From Desulfobacteraceae bacterium (GTDB taxonomy: Bacteria > Desulfobacterota > DSM-4660 > Desulfatiglandales > Desulfatiglandaceae), in assembly GCA_020349865.1 (NCBI GenBank), contig CP070700.1, positions 1,721,300-1,728,364 on the forward strand: a stretch of DNA of 7,065 nt, written 5' to 3'. Below the pieces are notes generated by a model, which was given only the letters and a program-made list of their open reading frames with translations, did no database searches and was not told where the DNA came from. Positions 1 to 5,244 of this stretch are shown here, in pieces; within the stretch, counting starts at the first letter, position 1, and the number at the start of each line of letters is the position of its first letter. The translations under genes were made by a program, and so were the position numbers.

Positions 1-540
1 CCTGCGGCAGCTGATCGCTATCCCCACGAATTCAGCGGGGGCCAGCGTCAGAGAGTCGGCATTGCGCGCGCCCTCAGCGTGGACCCATCCCTCATTGTAT
101 GCGACGAACCGGTGTCAGCGCTTGATGTTTCTATTCAGGCACAGATCATCAATCTCTTGAAAGATCTGCAAACCCAGCTAAGCCTGAGCTACCTCTTTAT
201 TGCTCACGACTTGCATGTGGTGGGGTACATTAGTGATACAGTGGCTGTCATGTACCTGGGACACATCATGGAATATGCGCCTGCGGATGAGCTTTATGAT
301 GATCCCCTCCATCCATACACGTTGGCATTGCTCTCAGCAGCCCCCGTTCCTGAACCAGATCAAAGACGTGAACTGAAAGTCCTTTCTGGTGATGTACCAA
401 GCCCTTTAAACCCGCTTCCCGGGTGCAGATTCCAAGGGAGATGTCCACTTATCGAAGACCGATGCCAAAAAGAGGAAATCAAGTTCTACAACGCAAGTGA
501 AAGTCACAGGGTACGTTGCTGGAAGGTGCTCGGCAGGTGA
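1..540 (+). CDS. Peptide ABC transporter ATP-binding protein, OppF/DppF type (3' part only)
   Basis: ATPase subunit of an oligo/dipeptide importer; it hydrolyses ATP on the cytoplasmic side to power uptake through the membrane permeases. The frame is open from base 1 and gives 179 residues, so Walker A and the Q-loop lie left of the window. Visible in order: ABC signature FSGGQRQR (residues 11-18 of the fragment), Walker B LIVCDEP (31-37), D-loop SALD (39-42), H-loop histidine in AHD (H69), then the C-terminal extension typical of Opp/Dpp ATPases ([12 protein letters not shown], then GDVPSPLNP and GCRFQGRCP). Four cysteines (142, 148, 155, 173) fit the pattern that holds a [4Fe-4S] cluster in some Dpp/Opp ATPases; that role is family knowledge, not shown here. 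The GTG at 79 is an internal Val codon, not a start. The extension favours OppF/DppF over OppD, but the substrate cannot be read from it. Confidence 0.93.
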   Translation, partial: PAAADRYPHEFSGGQRQRVGIARALSVDPSLIVCDEPVSALDVSIQAQIINLLKDLQTQLSLSYLFIAHDLHVVGYISDTVAVMYLGHIMEYAPADELYDDPLHPYTLALLSAAPVPEPDQRRELKVLSGDVPSPLNPLPGCRFQGRCPLIEDRCQKEEIKFYNASESHRVRCWKVLGR

Positions 541-554
541 TTCCCTGATAGTAA

Positions 555-863
555 GCGGACAAAGGGACCGTTACTCAGGCTTTGAAGAAATTGAAAGGGC
601 GGTGGTGCAGGGGCTGCGACAAATGCCATGCGACCTACAATTCAGGTTTCGGCGATTGCCCCTTCTGCCGTGTGAGTAAAGATAGCAGAATCATATTATA
701 AGATTTTGAGGATGGGCCAAAGCAAAGATACTATGGCATACGTTCAATTTTTATTATGGGCAGATGGGAGAATGTGAATTGTACTCAGTGTTCGTCAGGT
801 GGTTCCGAACAGCACAAAAGAGCGAGAAAGACTATGCCTACTGAAAAGGCCATCAATAAGTAA
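555..863 (+). pseudogene. Interrupted cysteine-rich (four CxxC) reading frame
   Basis: In one frame, 103 codons run from just after a TAA at 552-554 to a TAA at 861-863, broken by a single in-frame TAA at 699-701. Before the break the frame encodes WCRGCDKCH (from 603) and DCPFC (654-668); after it, NCTQC (777-791) and a basic tail. That gives four CxxC pairs in about 100 codons, the density of a zinc-ribbon or rubredoxin-like protein; CDKCH also matches the CxxCH haem pattern, probably by chance. There is no ATG before the break (only TTG at 582 or 591); ATG at 756 could start the second half alone. The break lies inside a dispersed repeat whose other copies have TAA at the same place. A decayed gene is the favoured reading; chance is possible, and the microprotein on the opposite strand overlaps it. 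Confidence 0.33.
678..738 (+). repeat. Dispersed 61-bp repeat, copy 1
   Basis: Aligns without gaps to 1594-1654 with 10 mismatches over 61 bases (about 84% identity by hand count). The best conserved parts are CAGAATCATATT, TTTGAGGATGGGC and TATGGCA. A third, weaker copy at 6666-6723 shares the exact 15-mer TCATATTATAAGATT with this one. No transposase or target-site duplication is visible. Confidence 0.7.
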
Positions 864-874
864 ACTAGTGACAT
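785..874 (-). CDS. Possible 29-residue single-span membrane microprotein
   Basis: An ATG at 874-872 is preceded by GGGAGG with eight bases of spacing, among the best-placed ribosome binding sites in the window. The 29-codon frame starts MSLVYLLMAFSVGIVFLALL, continues CCSEPPDEH and stops at 787-785. Residues 3-20 form one hydrophobic helix and the tail is acidic. The double Cys after the helix looks lipobox-like, but Leu rather than Gly/Ala/Ser precedes the first Cys, so lipoprotein processing is unlikely. It lies 115 bases downstream of the zinc-ribbon membrane gene on the same strand and could share its transcript. No family is recognised. It overlaps the interrupted Cys-rich frame on the other strand; at most one of the two is likely to be functional. 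Confidence 0.32.
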   Translation of the reverse strand: MSLVYLLMAFSVGIVFLALLCCSEPPDEH

Positions 875-989
875 CGCCAGCACCTCCCTTCGTTATGATT
901 GCACGAGCAACATGATCAGAAACATTAACAAAAGCGTTAGAAACCCAGAGAGTGGCATGGCAATTACAGGACCTCCTTACTCCCTGTTG

Positions 990-1259
990 CTAGATCTTGT
1001 GGTTGCCCCAAATGTAAAACCCCGCAAGCCCAGCAAGCAATACGACAGAAGTTACGACGCCTGTAGGACTTGGGTGTCTGAGCATGAGAAGAGCGTAAAC
1101 TATTATGCCCGGCGCCATCACCAAAGCCCAGTTACGCACCTGTAGCTTCTTCTCAGTTTTAGTCCACGGGGGGTATTCAATGGAATGTCCGCAACGCGGG
1201 CACTTTTCGACCTCTTTTATCAAAGCCTTGGAGCATTCTGGACATATTTCAAGTCCCAT
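990..1259 (-). CDS. Zinc-ribbon protein with two transmembrane helices
   Basis: Small membrane protein of 89 residues, function unknown. It opens with a zinc ribbon, CPEC (residues 6-9) and CPRC (20-23), which should bind one zinc ion through four Cys on the cytoplasmic side. A charged linker (about 33-42) follows, then two hydrophobic segments, about 44-60 and 66-84, joined by a short HPSPTG turn. The ATG at 1259-1257 is chosen because GAGGT sits eight bases upstream and the ribbon begins at once; the longer frame from 1328 adds 23 residues with no family character. Zinc ribbons joined to short membrane hairpins are common in bacterial hypothetical proteins, where they are thought to act in assembly or sensing; no specific role can be given here. 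No clear terminator follows; the nearest possible gene downstream is the microprotein at 785-874. Confidence 0.72.
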   Translation of the reverse strand: MGLEICPECSKALIKEVEKCPRCGHSIEYPPWTKTEKKLQVRNWALVMAPGIIVYALLMLRHPSPTGVVTSVVLLAGLAGFYIWGNHKI

Positions 1260-1400
1260 TGCTTGTGACCTCGGAGTGCGGCCATTCAACTGGAAGTTAC
1301 GAGGGAAAAGTTGCAAAACCCATGCCATGGAGAGAGATCAAAGGGGAGTGCTGTCCTGTTCAGGGGGTAGGGGGCAAAATCACTGTGACCTGCCCTTTCG

Positions 1401-1414
1401 TGACCGCACGGTCA
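1401..1414. promoter_or_regulatory. Palindrome TGACCG-CA-CGGTCA, possible operator
   Basis: Two perfect 6-base inverted arms around a CA centre. GTGACC also occurs at 1385-1390, 15 bases from the GTGACC at 1400-1405, and at 1265-1270 next to the zinc-ribbon start. The spacing and position upstream of a minus-strand gene suit a dimeric regulator, but no promoter was recognised beside it, so an operator is only a possibility. Confidence 0.22.
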
Positions 1415-1593
1415 AGGTTGTAGGAATTTTCGGAGAATGAAATTTCTGTCGCAGTTTTCGCAATTTCAGGTTTGCCAAATAGTTAGGGGAAAAAAGAACC
1501 TCAAGAAGTGCTCAAAAACCGTCGGGAAACGACCCAAAAGGCAACAAAATTCGGACGGAAATTCTCTTATACGATAGCAATCAGACCTGGACT

Positions 1594-1654
1594 AAAGATA
1601 ACAGAATCATATTTTAAGCCTTTGAGGATGGGCAGGGGCAGAGATAATATGGCA
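1594..1654 (+). repeat. Dispersed 61-bp repeat, copy 2
   Basis: Same length as copy 1 (678-738), 51 of 61 bases identical, no indels. It shares with it the in-frame TAA (1615-1617) between RII(F/L) and FEDG, so the reading frame was already closed in the common ancestor or was never coding. Similarity fades just outside both ends. Confidence 0.7.
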
Positions 1655-1685
1655 TTATCTCGGTTTTGGTTATTTTAGAGATAAT
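1641..1685. repeat. Three alternating inverted arms (GAGATAAT / ATTATCTC / GAGATAAT)
   Basis: GAGATAAT at 1641-1648, its exact complement ATTATCTC at 1654-1661 and GAGATAAT again at 1678-1685. The middle arm can pair with either outer arm, giving two mutually exclusive 8-bp hairpins with loops of 5 and 16 bases. It overlaps the right end of repeat copy 2. No gene lies close downstream on the plus strand, so an attenuator-like role is not supported. Confidence 0.5.
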
Positions 1686-1788
1686 TTCTTCTTATCAAGC
1701 ATTGTCACTACGCGATCCGAAGGTCCGCCGATAGCTCAAGCTTTGAACCGCAGACCTTAAGTCGCTCAGAGAAAGGTAAAGGTAAAGA

Positions 1789-1835
1789 TTAACACCTGAC
1801 TGGGCTACCAACGGGTATTAGACGTTGGGTGTTAA
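1789..1835 (-). terminator. Hairpin at the 3' end of the ClpP-like gene
   Basis: Outer arms TTAACACC (1789-1796) and GGTGTTAA (1828-1835), inner arms CAACG (1809-1813) and CGTTG (1823-1827), with a one-sided bulge of about 12 bases. In the minus-strand transcript it covers the stop codon (1834-1832) and is followed by a U-rich UCUUUACCUUU. The bulge and the broken U-tract make it an imperfect intrinsic terminator; it could instead protect the mRNA 3' end. Confidence 0.4.
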
Positions 1836-2530
1836 GAGTTGCTCGTCCTCGCCCCGTTATGTGGCGTTTTCTCCATTATCTCATCGATAATATCGAACTC
1901 TTTTGCTTCTTGGGCACTGAGGTAGTATTCTGTATCTCCAGTTAAGGGAAACCAGTGATCTGGCAGTTTTGCCGAAGTCTTCCAGAAACGCTCAATACGG
2001 TTCTTATCGATCATCTCGGTAGAGTGCTGTTCCTGGGACTCCTCAAGATTTGAATGTATCATGATCACTGAATTCGGGTAGGAGTAACGTGTACCGGTGC
2101 CACACGCTAGAATCATGGCTCCAGCGGAAGAGCAACCACCCAACGCTAAAGTGTTAACAGGGGAACTGATTGAACATATGACGTCAATGATCGCAAAGGT
2201 AGCATCGGTCCAACCCCCTGTCGTCAGCAGGTAAACGTCAATGGCCTTTTTCTCCACCGTGTCCAGGTATAGGAGTTTGTAGATAACCTCTTTGGAAGTT
2301 CTTTCGTTGATTTCTGCCGCAATCAATATCTTTCGTTGGGCTAATAACGGATCATTGGCATCGAAATTCCACGGAGCGATCCCGGATTCAGCAATCCGAT
2401 CTATGACGTCAACAGACGAAGATTTCTGGAACAGACCATCATTCCAGAAAACAATCACTAACAAGACCAACAGAAGTATGATCAGAACACTTCTGCCGAT
2501 CAGCCTTGCGTTTATGTATTTTCCTGACAT
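1832..2530 (-). CDS. Membrane-anchored ClpP-like serine protease
   Basis: A 232-residue protein with the ClpP (crotonase-fold) protease domain behind a membrane anchor. Residues 10-28 are a strong hydrophobic helix preceded by Lys/Arg, so the positive-inside rule puts the catalytic domain outside the cytoplasm. From about residue 65 it follows ClpP: TTGGW (103-107) at the oxyanion-loop position, nucleophile Ser135 in GCSSAGAMIL, base His159 in PNSVIMIHS, and DTEYYLSAQEA (199-209) where ClpP has DRFLSAPEA. By this alignment the acid is Glu201 instead of Asp; Asp199 is two residues away. Secreted placement would exclude the cytoplasmic ClpX/ClpA unfoldases, so it probably acts alone or with membrane partners. 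The start is firm: GGAGGG lies eight bases before the ATG. It stands alone, divergent from the gene at 3063. SppA/NfeD proteases share the fold but use a Ser-Lys dyad; the MIH motif argues for ClpP type. Confidence 0.8.
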   Translation of the reverse strand: MSGKYINARLIGRSVLIILLLVLLVIVFWNDGLFQKSSSVDVIDRIAESGIAPWNFDANDPLLAQRKILIAAEINERTSKEVIYKLLYLDTVEKKAIDVYLLTTGGWTDATFAIIDVICSISSPVNTLALGGCSSAGAMILACGTGTRYSYPNSVIMIHSNLEESQEQHSTEMIDKNRIERFWKTSAKLPDHWFPLTGDTEYYLSAQEAKEFDIIDEIMEKTPHNGARTSNS

Positions 2531-2803
2531 CTTGGATTCCCTCCTTTCCCTCTTGCAAAGCCGATGGAGGGTTGCTCAAAACATGGCTACCGAGATCAGC
2601 AAAAGCCCGATGACGAATCACTTCCCATGTCCATCAGTTTACAGAATGTTAGGATAATGAACTCTAATCCGAGTGGCACTTGAAATTCAACTGAAAAGAA
2701 GCTTTTCCAGGCCGTCCCGAGTCTCGACTACAACATCTTCGTAAATTGGCCCAGTTTTATGCTTTTTATCGAACCTTAACAAATCAAGGCACCGAGAAGT
2801 TGC

Positions 2804-2820
2804 GATCTGCGATGCAGATC
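2804..2820. repeat. Inverted repeat GATCTGC-GAT-GCAGATC
   Basis: Perfect 7-base arms around a 3-base centre; with one bulged C the pairing extends to TTG/CAA outside. It contains the octamer TTGCGATC (2800-2807), which recurs in the hairpin at 4524-4546 beyond the other end of the RelA/SpoT-like gene. It could be a regulator site upstream of that gene; it is too far from the start to be a core promoter element. Confidence 0.35.
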
Positions 2821-2945
2821 AATAGAGCCAGCCTACTTTTATGTCTCTCATCTGCAAAACAGATTTTCCTTACGATTTAAGTTTCTTGACAAAACAAGTC
2901 GGTTACGCAGGCTTTTGGCTGTTGTTGAAAGACGCTCAACGCATC

Positions 2946-2972
2946 CTCTTTTCACACAAAAAGAGCGTTTTT
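2946..2972 (+). terminator. Orphan terminator-like hairpin upstream of the RelA/SpoT-like gene
   Basis: Arms CTCTTTT (2946-2952) and AAAAGAG (2959-2965), loop CACACA, followed by CG and TTTTT (2968-2972). AACG before and CGTT after the arms can lengthen the stem. No plus-strand gene lies upstream for about 2.4 kb, so it would end either an unseen small RNA or a leader transcript of the gene at 3063. The AT-rich stem is weak. Confidence 0.38.
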
Positions 2973-3062
2973 CGTCCAGCACACTCGGCAAGAGTCCAAC
3001 CCGGAGAGAGCAAATTATTTTGACTATTGCATCTTGGGGGTAATCGTTCTATTTTTTGAGGT

Positions 3063-4268
3063 ATGATCTTGATAACAAGCCTGCTTCACCGAGAGGAATT
3101 AGAAGACATTATCTTCAGATGGATGTGTGACGATCTGGTCGAGGAGGACTGTGTTGCGGTCAAGAGGATTGTTAACTTTAACGTCTACACTATTAACTTT
3201 TATCTGGACCATTTTTGCAGCGCTTTGTTCTCTTTTCTGGCTGGGGAAGAACCCTGGATTCGGGAAGTCACTTCGAAGGGTCAATTAAAAGACTTTATCC
3301 TTGACGGCGTCCCTTACCACAATGAGAGGCTGGATTATATTCGAACTATGTACAGGAAATATCCCGAAGACTTTTACAAGTCTGTGCCTTTTCGGGGTAG
3401 GATATATTGCTCCGGCCGCAAGGAGGATCCAATTTATCTCGGTCATTCGAGAATCAAGCGGTTTCGAAGGGTGGCTGAAAAAGTTTCACGGCGCATGGTT
3501 AACATTATATTCGAACAGATCAAAAAGAATGCGGACGCACTTGCCGCTGAACGGGCTTCACGACTGGGCATTCCGAAAGAACAGCTAATGACTCCCATTG
3601 AGGACCAGAAAGAAGAATTCCGTCATGCGGAGAGAAGGTTTCTAAAACAGATAAGGACTCGTACGTTCTATCCGGACCAAGAGATTGTTCGCTCTGCCAG
3701 TATTCATGATGTCGCAGGTGTTAAAGTCATCCTTGAAAATGACAAAACTCCTTTCCTTGAAAGCTTCTTTCAAGATTCGCCAGACTACACGATCGCTCAG
3801 AAGGAACACCATTCGGGCAACTATCACGCTGCAAGCTACATAATTGAACTTCGGTTGGATAAAAAGGCGCTGATCAACAACCCACCCGATGCTAGGGTTG
3901 TTGAAGTGCTCGCAACTCGAGGGATGGATAGAAATACAATCACACACGACTATATGGCGTTTCTGGAAGCCGCCGAAGAAAATGTCTATCTTGAGCTTAT
4001 CGTCAGCAACTACCCCGAAATGATTGAATCGGAGTTTGGCCGTTGCATGCACGAGGAGAGGATTCTTGCCCAGAGAGAACAGGCAGGGTACAGATCCTCC
4101 ATCGCGAGGAATGTCAGGTACATCACAGGATATCTCTTCTTATTTGCCATTTCTGGAAAAAACCGCATTAAGGAGCTTCCAATAAAGCTTTGGGAAAAAA
4201 CAATGCCCGATGTGTACGATCACGCTATAAGAGAGCTATGGGATATCCCCACCATGCCAGTTCTGTAG
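3063..4268 (+). CDS. Orphan 401-residue protein with a possible divergent RelA/SpoT nucleotidyltransferase domain
   Basis: No named family is recognised outright. By eye, residues 190-345 keep the order of RelA/SpoT synthetase landmarks: a basic helix (RRFLKQIRTR, 191-200), IHDVAGVKVI (214-223) at the I.DL.G.RVI site with Asp216 as possible metal ligand, DYTIAQKEHHSGNYHAASYIIEL (241-263) at the K..GY.SLH segment, and YLELIVSNYPE (309-319) at the EIQIRT segment. Glu311 fits the catalytic Glu, but Gln and Arg of EIQIRT are replaced by Ile and Ser, so (p)ppGpp synthesis is doubtful. Residues 1-180 match nothing known and are rich in aromatic and charged residues; there is no signal peptide. Start uncertain: GAGGT touches the ATG at 3063, while TTG at 3069 lies at a normal six-base spacing; TGA at 3057 blocks anything longer. 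It stands alone, with no antitoxin-like small gene beside it. Confidence 0.42.
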   Translation: MILITSLLHREELEDIIFRWMCDDLVEEDCVAVKRIVNFNVYTINFYLDHFCSALFSFLAGEEPWIREVTSKGQLKDFILDGVPYHNERLDYIRTMYRKYPEDFYKSVPFRGRIYCSGRKEDPIYLGHSRIKRFRRVAEKVSRRMVNIIFEQIKKNADALAAERASRLGIPKEQLMTPIEDQKEEFRHAERRFLKQIRTRTFYPDQEIVRSASIHDVAGVKVILENDKTPFLESFFQDSPDYTIAQKEHHSGNYHAASYIIELRLDKKALINNPPDARVVEVLATRGMDRNTITHDYMAFLEAAEENVYLELIVSNYPEMIESEFGRCMHEERILAQREQAGYRSSIARNVRYITGYLFLFAISGKNRIKELPIKLWEKTMPDVYDHAIRELWDIPTMPVL

Positions 4269-4523
4269 GATGAAACGTTGCCTCCTTTTGTTGGGTTGCT
4301 ACTGCCACTCAGATTATTGAAGATGCAAACTCAAGACTGGGGGCTATATTCTCAACTGTGAGTCGGACCCAAAGCGATTATTTGTCCAATAAATTGTAAT
4401 TGGAGTTTATAATCCCACCTTAGACACACTCCCTGAATTGGTTCTTGTTGGGTAATAATCTCAGCCGATTCCTGCGACCCGAGACTTACGGCGTTTCTTG
4501 GAATCTTTATTTCGGAGTCTCAT

Positions 4524-4546
4524 GATCGCAAAGAACGCTTGCGATC
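4524..4546. repeat. Inverted repeat GATCGCAA-N7-TTGCGATC
   Basis: Perfect 8-base arms at 4524-4531 and 4539-4546 with a 7-base loop; GATC stands at both ends. There is no U-tract, so it is not an intrinsic terminator. It could be an operator or a stable RNA hairpin; it lies 256 bases past the end of the RelA/SpoT-like gene. Confidence 0.4.
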
Positions 4547-4761
4547 GATGGTATGATGGTATTAGACGGATATCCTAAGCCCTTATGCGGGCAGCCAGGC
4601 TTAAGGTAAACAGCAAACCTTAGAACTTGATGCAGACACGGGTGGGCACCGGGTGGATACAATGGAATTTGCTTTTGACGCCCAAGCTTCTTGATGTGAC
4701 CCGGCTCCAATCTTCTGGTAAACCCTGAAGAACCAAGCAGCGACAAATGGCCTAAAAAAGC

Positions 4762-4791
4762 TTGACATAATGACCCCAAGTACAATATGTG
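4762..4791 (+). promoter_or_regulatory. Possible sigma-70 promoter of the AKK-peptide gene
   Basis: A consensus TTGACA (4762-4767) is followed after 18 bases by TATGTG (4786-4791), a poor -10 with only TAT conserved. It would give a leader of about 80 bases before the ATG at 4878. The -35 is the only strong part, so the call is tentative. Confidence 0.22.
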
Positions 4792-4877
4792 CGCTTTGAT
4801 TTGTGGAAAATGCCATTTTTGTTGCTAAGGGGCCAGGTTTGTGTTTCCCAAGAATTGACCGATTAGGGGAGGATGCC

Positions 4878-4970
4878 ATGGCAACAGCAAAGAAAAAAAC
4901 AACGGCAAAAAAGACAACAGCAAAAAAGAAATCTCCTGCAAAAAAGACCGCCACCAAGAAAAAGAAATAA
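4878..4970 (+). CDS. 30-residue lysine-rich, histone-H1-like AKK peptide
   Basis: A tiny, very basic protein: MATAKKKTTAKK at the start, then repeats of the type (T)TAKKK / PAKK, ending in four Lys. Of 30 residues 14 are Lys, 7 Thr and 6 Ala, with no acidic, aromatic or Cys residues. Such AKK repeats are the hallmark of H1-like and AlgP-like tails, which bind DNA or RNA by charge, so nucleoid or nucleic-acid binding is likely, though inferred from composition only. The start is well supported: GGGGAGG lies five bases before the ATG. The gene ends 23 bases before a strong terminator hairpin and converges on hup, itself a nucleoid protein gene. Starting instead at the ATG at 4873 gives a Gln/Arg-rich frame without family character. 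Its short length makes automated annotation likely to miss it. Confidence 0.75.
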   Translation: MATAKKKTTAKKTTAKKKSPAKKTATKKKK

Positions 4971-4993
4971 CCCTTTATACGCCCCTTAGTGAC

Positions 4994-5050
4994 AAACGGG
5001 GAGGCAATGATCCGGTTTGATGATTTCAAACAACGGAGCCTCCCCGTTTT
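4994..5050 (+). terminator. Strong nested-hairpin terminator between convergent genes
   Basis: Perfect 12-base arms AAACGGGGAGGC (4994-5005) and GCCTCCCCGTTT (5038-5049), then TTTTCCTGTTCTT. The 32-base loop folds again: CCG (5012-5014) with CGG (5034-5036), and GTTTGA (5015-5020) with TCAAAC (5026-5031). It suits ending the AKK-peptide transcript; on the minus strand the arm is followed only by TTTGTC, so stopping hup read-through would be weaker. The inner stem is longer than a terminator needs. Confidence 0.75.
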
Positions 5051-5244
5051 CCTGTTCTTAGAAGCCGGCCAATTCTTGATTACTTGCCGGAATCATCACC
5101 CTAAGCTTCATAGGTTCACGAGATCTGGCAGGCGGAGCGTGCTGATCATCCCCAAAACGACAGACTCCCAGCTATACTCCCTATAATGCGAGCAGCTGGC
5201 TTAAGAGAAAAGCAAGCTCCATGTCTCGGGCTTTGGCTTCTTTT

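Larger units (their letters stand above)
1260..1831. other. Gene-poor stretch of 572 bases
   Basis: No convincing gene on either strand. It holds the leader of the zinc-ribbon gene, a short palindrome at 1401-1414, the second copy of the dispersed repeat (1594-1654) with extra inverted arms to 1685, and the hairpin downstream of the ClpP-like gene. The plus-strand frame at 1105-1440 runs antisense over the zinc-ribbon gene and has no ribosome binding site. Read in the frame matching the Cys-rich remnant, copy 2 has stops at 1480, 1615 and 1645, so no gene survives there. Confidence 0.6.
2531..3062. other. Divergent intergenic region of 532 bases
   Basis: Separates the minus-strand ClpP-like gene from the plus-strand RelA/SpoT-like gene and must hold both promoters. 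No strong sigma-70 pair could be fixed: TTGACA at 2885-2890 and TTGACT at 3020-3025 both lack a good -10 at usual spacing. It contains a 7-bp inverted repeat (2804-2820) and a terminator-like hairpin on the plus strand (2946-2972). The frames at 2292-2657 (antisense to the protease) and 2841-3023 have no ribosome binding site or protein character. Confidence 0.55.
4269..4877. other. Intergenic stretch of 609 bases
   Basis: No convincing gene. The minus-strand frames at 4507-4785 and 4601-5029 are not credible: the first has no ribosome binding site or family character, and the second owes its Phe/Val-rich part to being antisense to the lysine codons of the small gene at 4878. It holds an 8-bp hairpin (4524-4546), a shorter TCCAAT/ATTGGA inverted repeat (4385-4404), a direct repeat of CGGGTGG near 4640-4655 and a weak promoter candidate at 4762-4791. 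No clear terminator follows the RelA/SpoT-like gene. Confidence 0.55.

Noticed and set aside
615..629. CDKCH as a cytochrome c haem-binding motif
   Set aside because: No signal peptide or Met ligand region; the neighbouring CxxC pairs make a zinc-binding remnant more likely.
1105..1440. 111-codon plus-strand frame
   Set aside because: Its first half is antisense to the zinc-ribbon gene, whose CPxC motifs and binding site are clearly better; no family character.
1700..1800. Possible tRNA or tandem repeat (GGTAAAGGTAAAG)
   Set aside because: No cloverleaf or acceptor stem could be folded, and the tandem is only about two 6-base units.
3642..4052. 136-codon minus-strand frame
   Set aside because: Lies wholly inside the 401-residue plus-strand gene; no binding site, random composition.
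1814..4568. Shared 11-mer GGTATTAGACG at 1814-1824 and 4558-4568
   Set aside because: Several chance 11-mer matches are expected in a window of this size.
4873..4989. Alternative start at ATG 4873 giving a Gln/Arg-rich peptide of about 38 residues
   Set aside because: Only one base would separate GGGGAGG from this ATG, and the frame reads the AKK repeats out of register; the ATG at 4878 gives the recognisable peptide.
4601..5029. 142-codon minus-strand frame with Phe/Val-rich blocks resembling a membrane protein
   Set aside because: The FF/VV-rich part is the antisense of the lysine and AKK codons of the small gene at 4878-4970; no ribosome binding site or family.
4580..5220. Similarity between 4585-4604 and 5186-5204 (ATGCG.GCAGC..GGCTTAAG)
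   Set aside because: Only about 20 bases with two mismatches and a gap; plausible by chance in 7 kb, and no feature depends on it.
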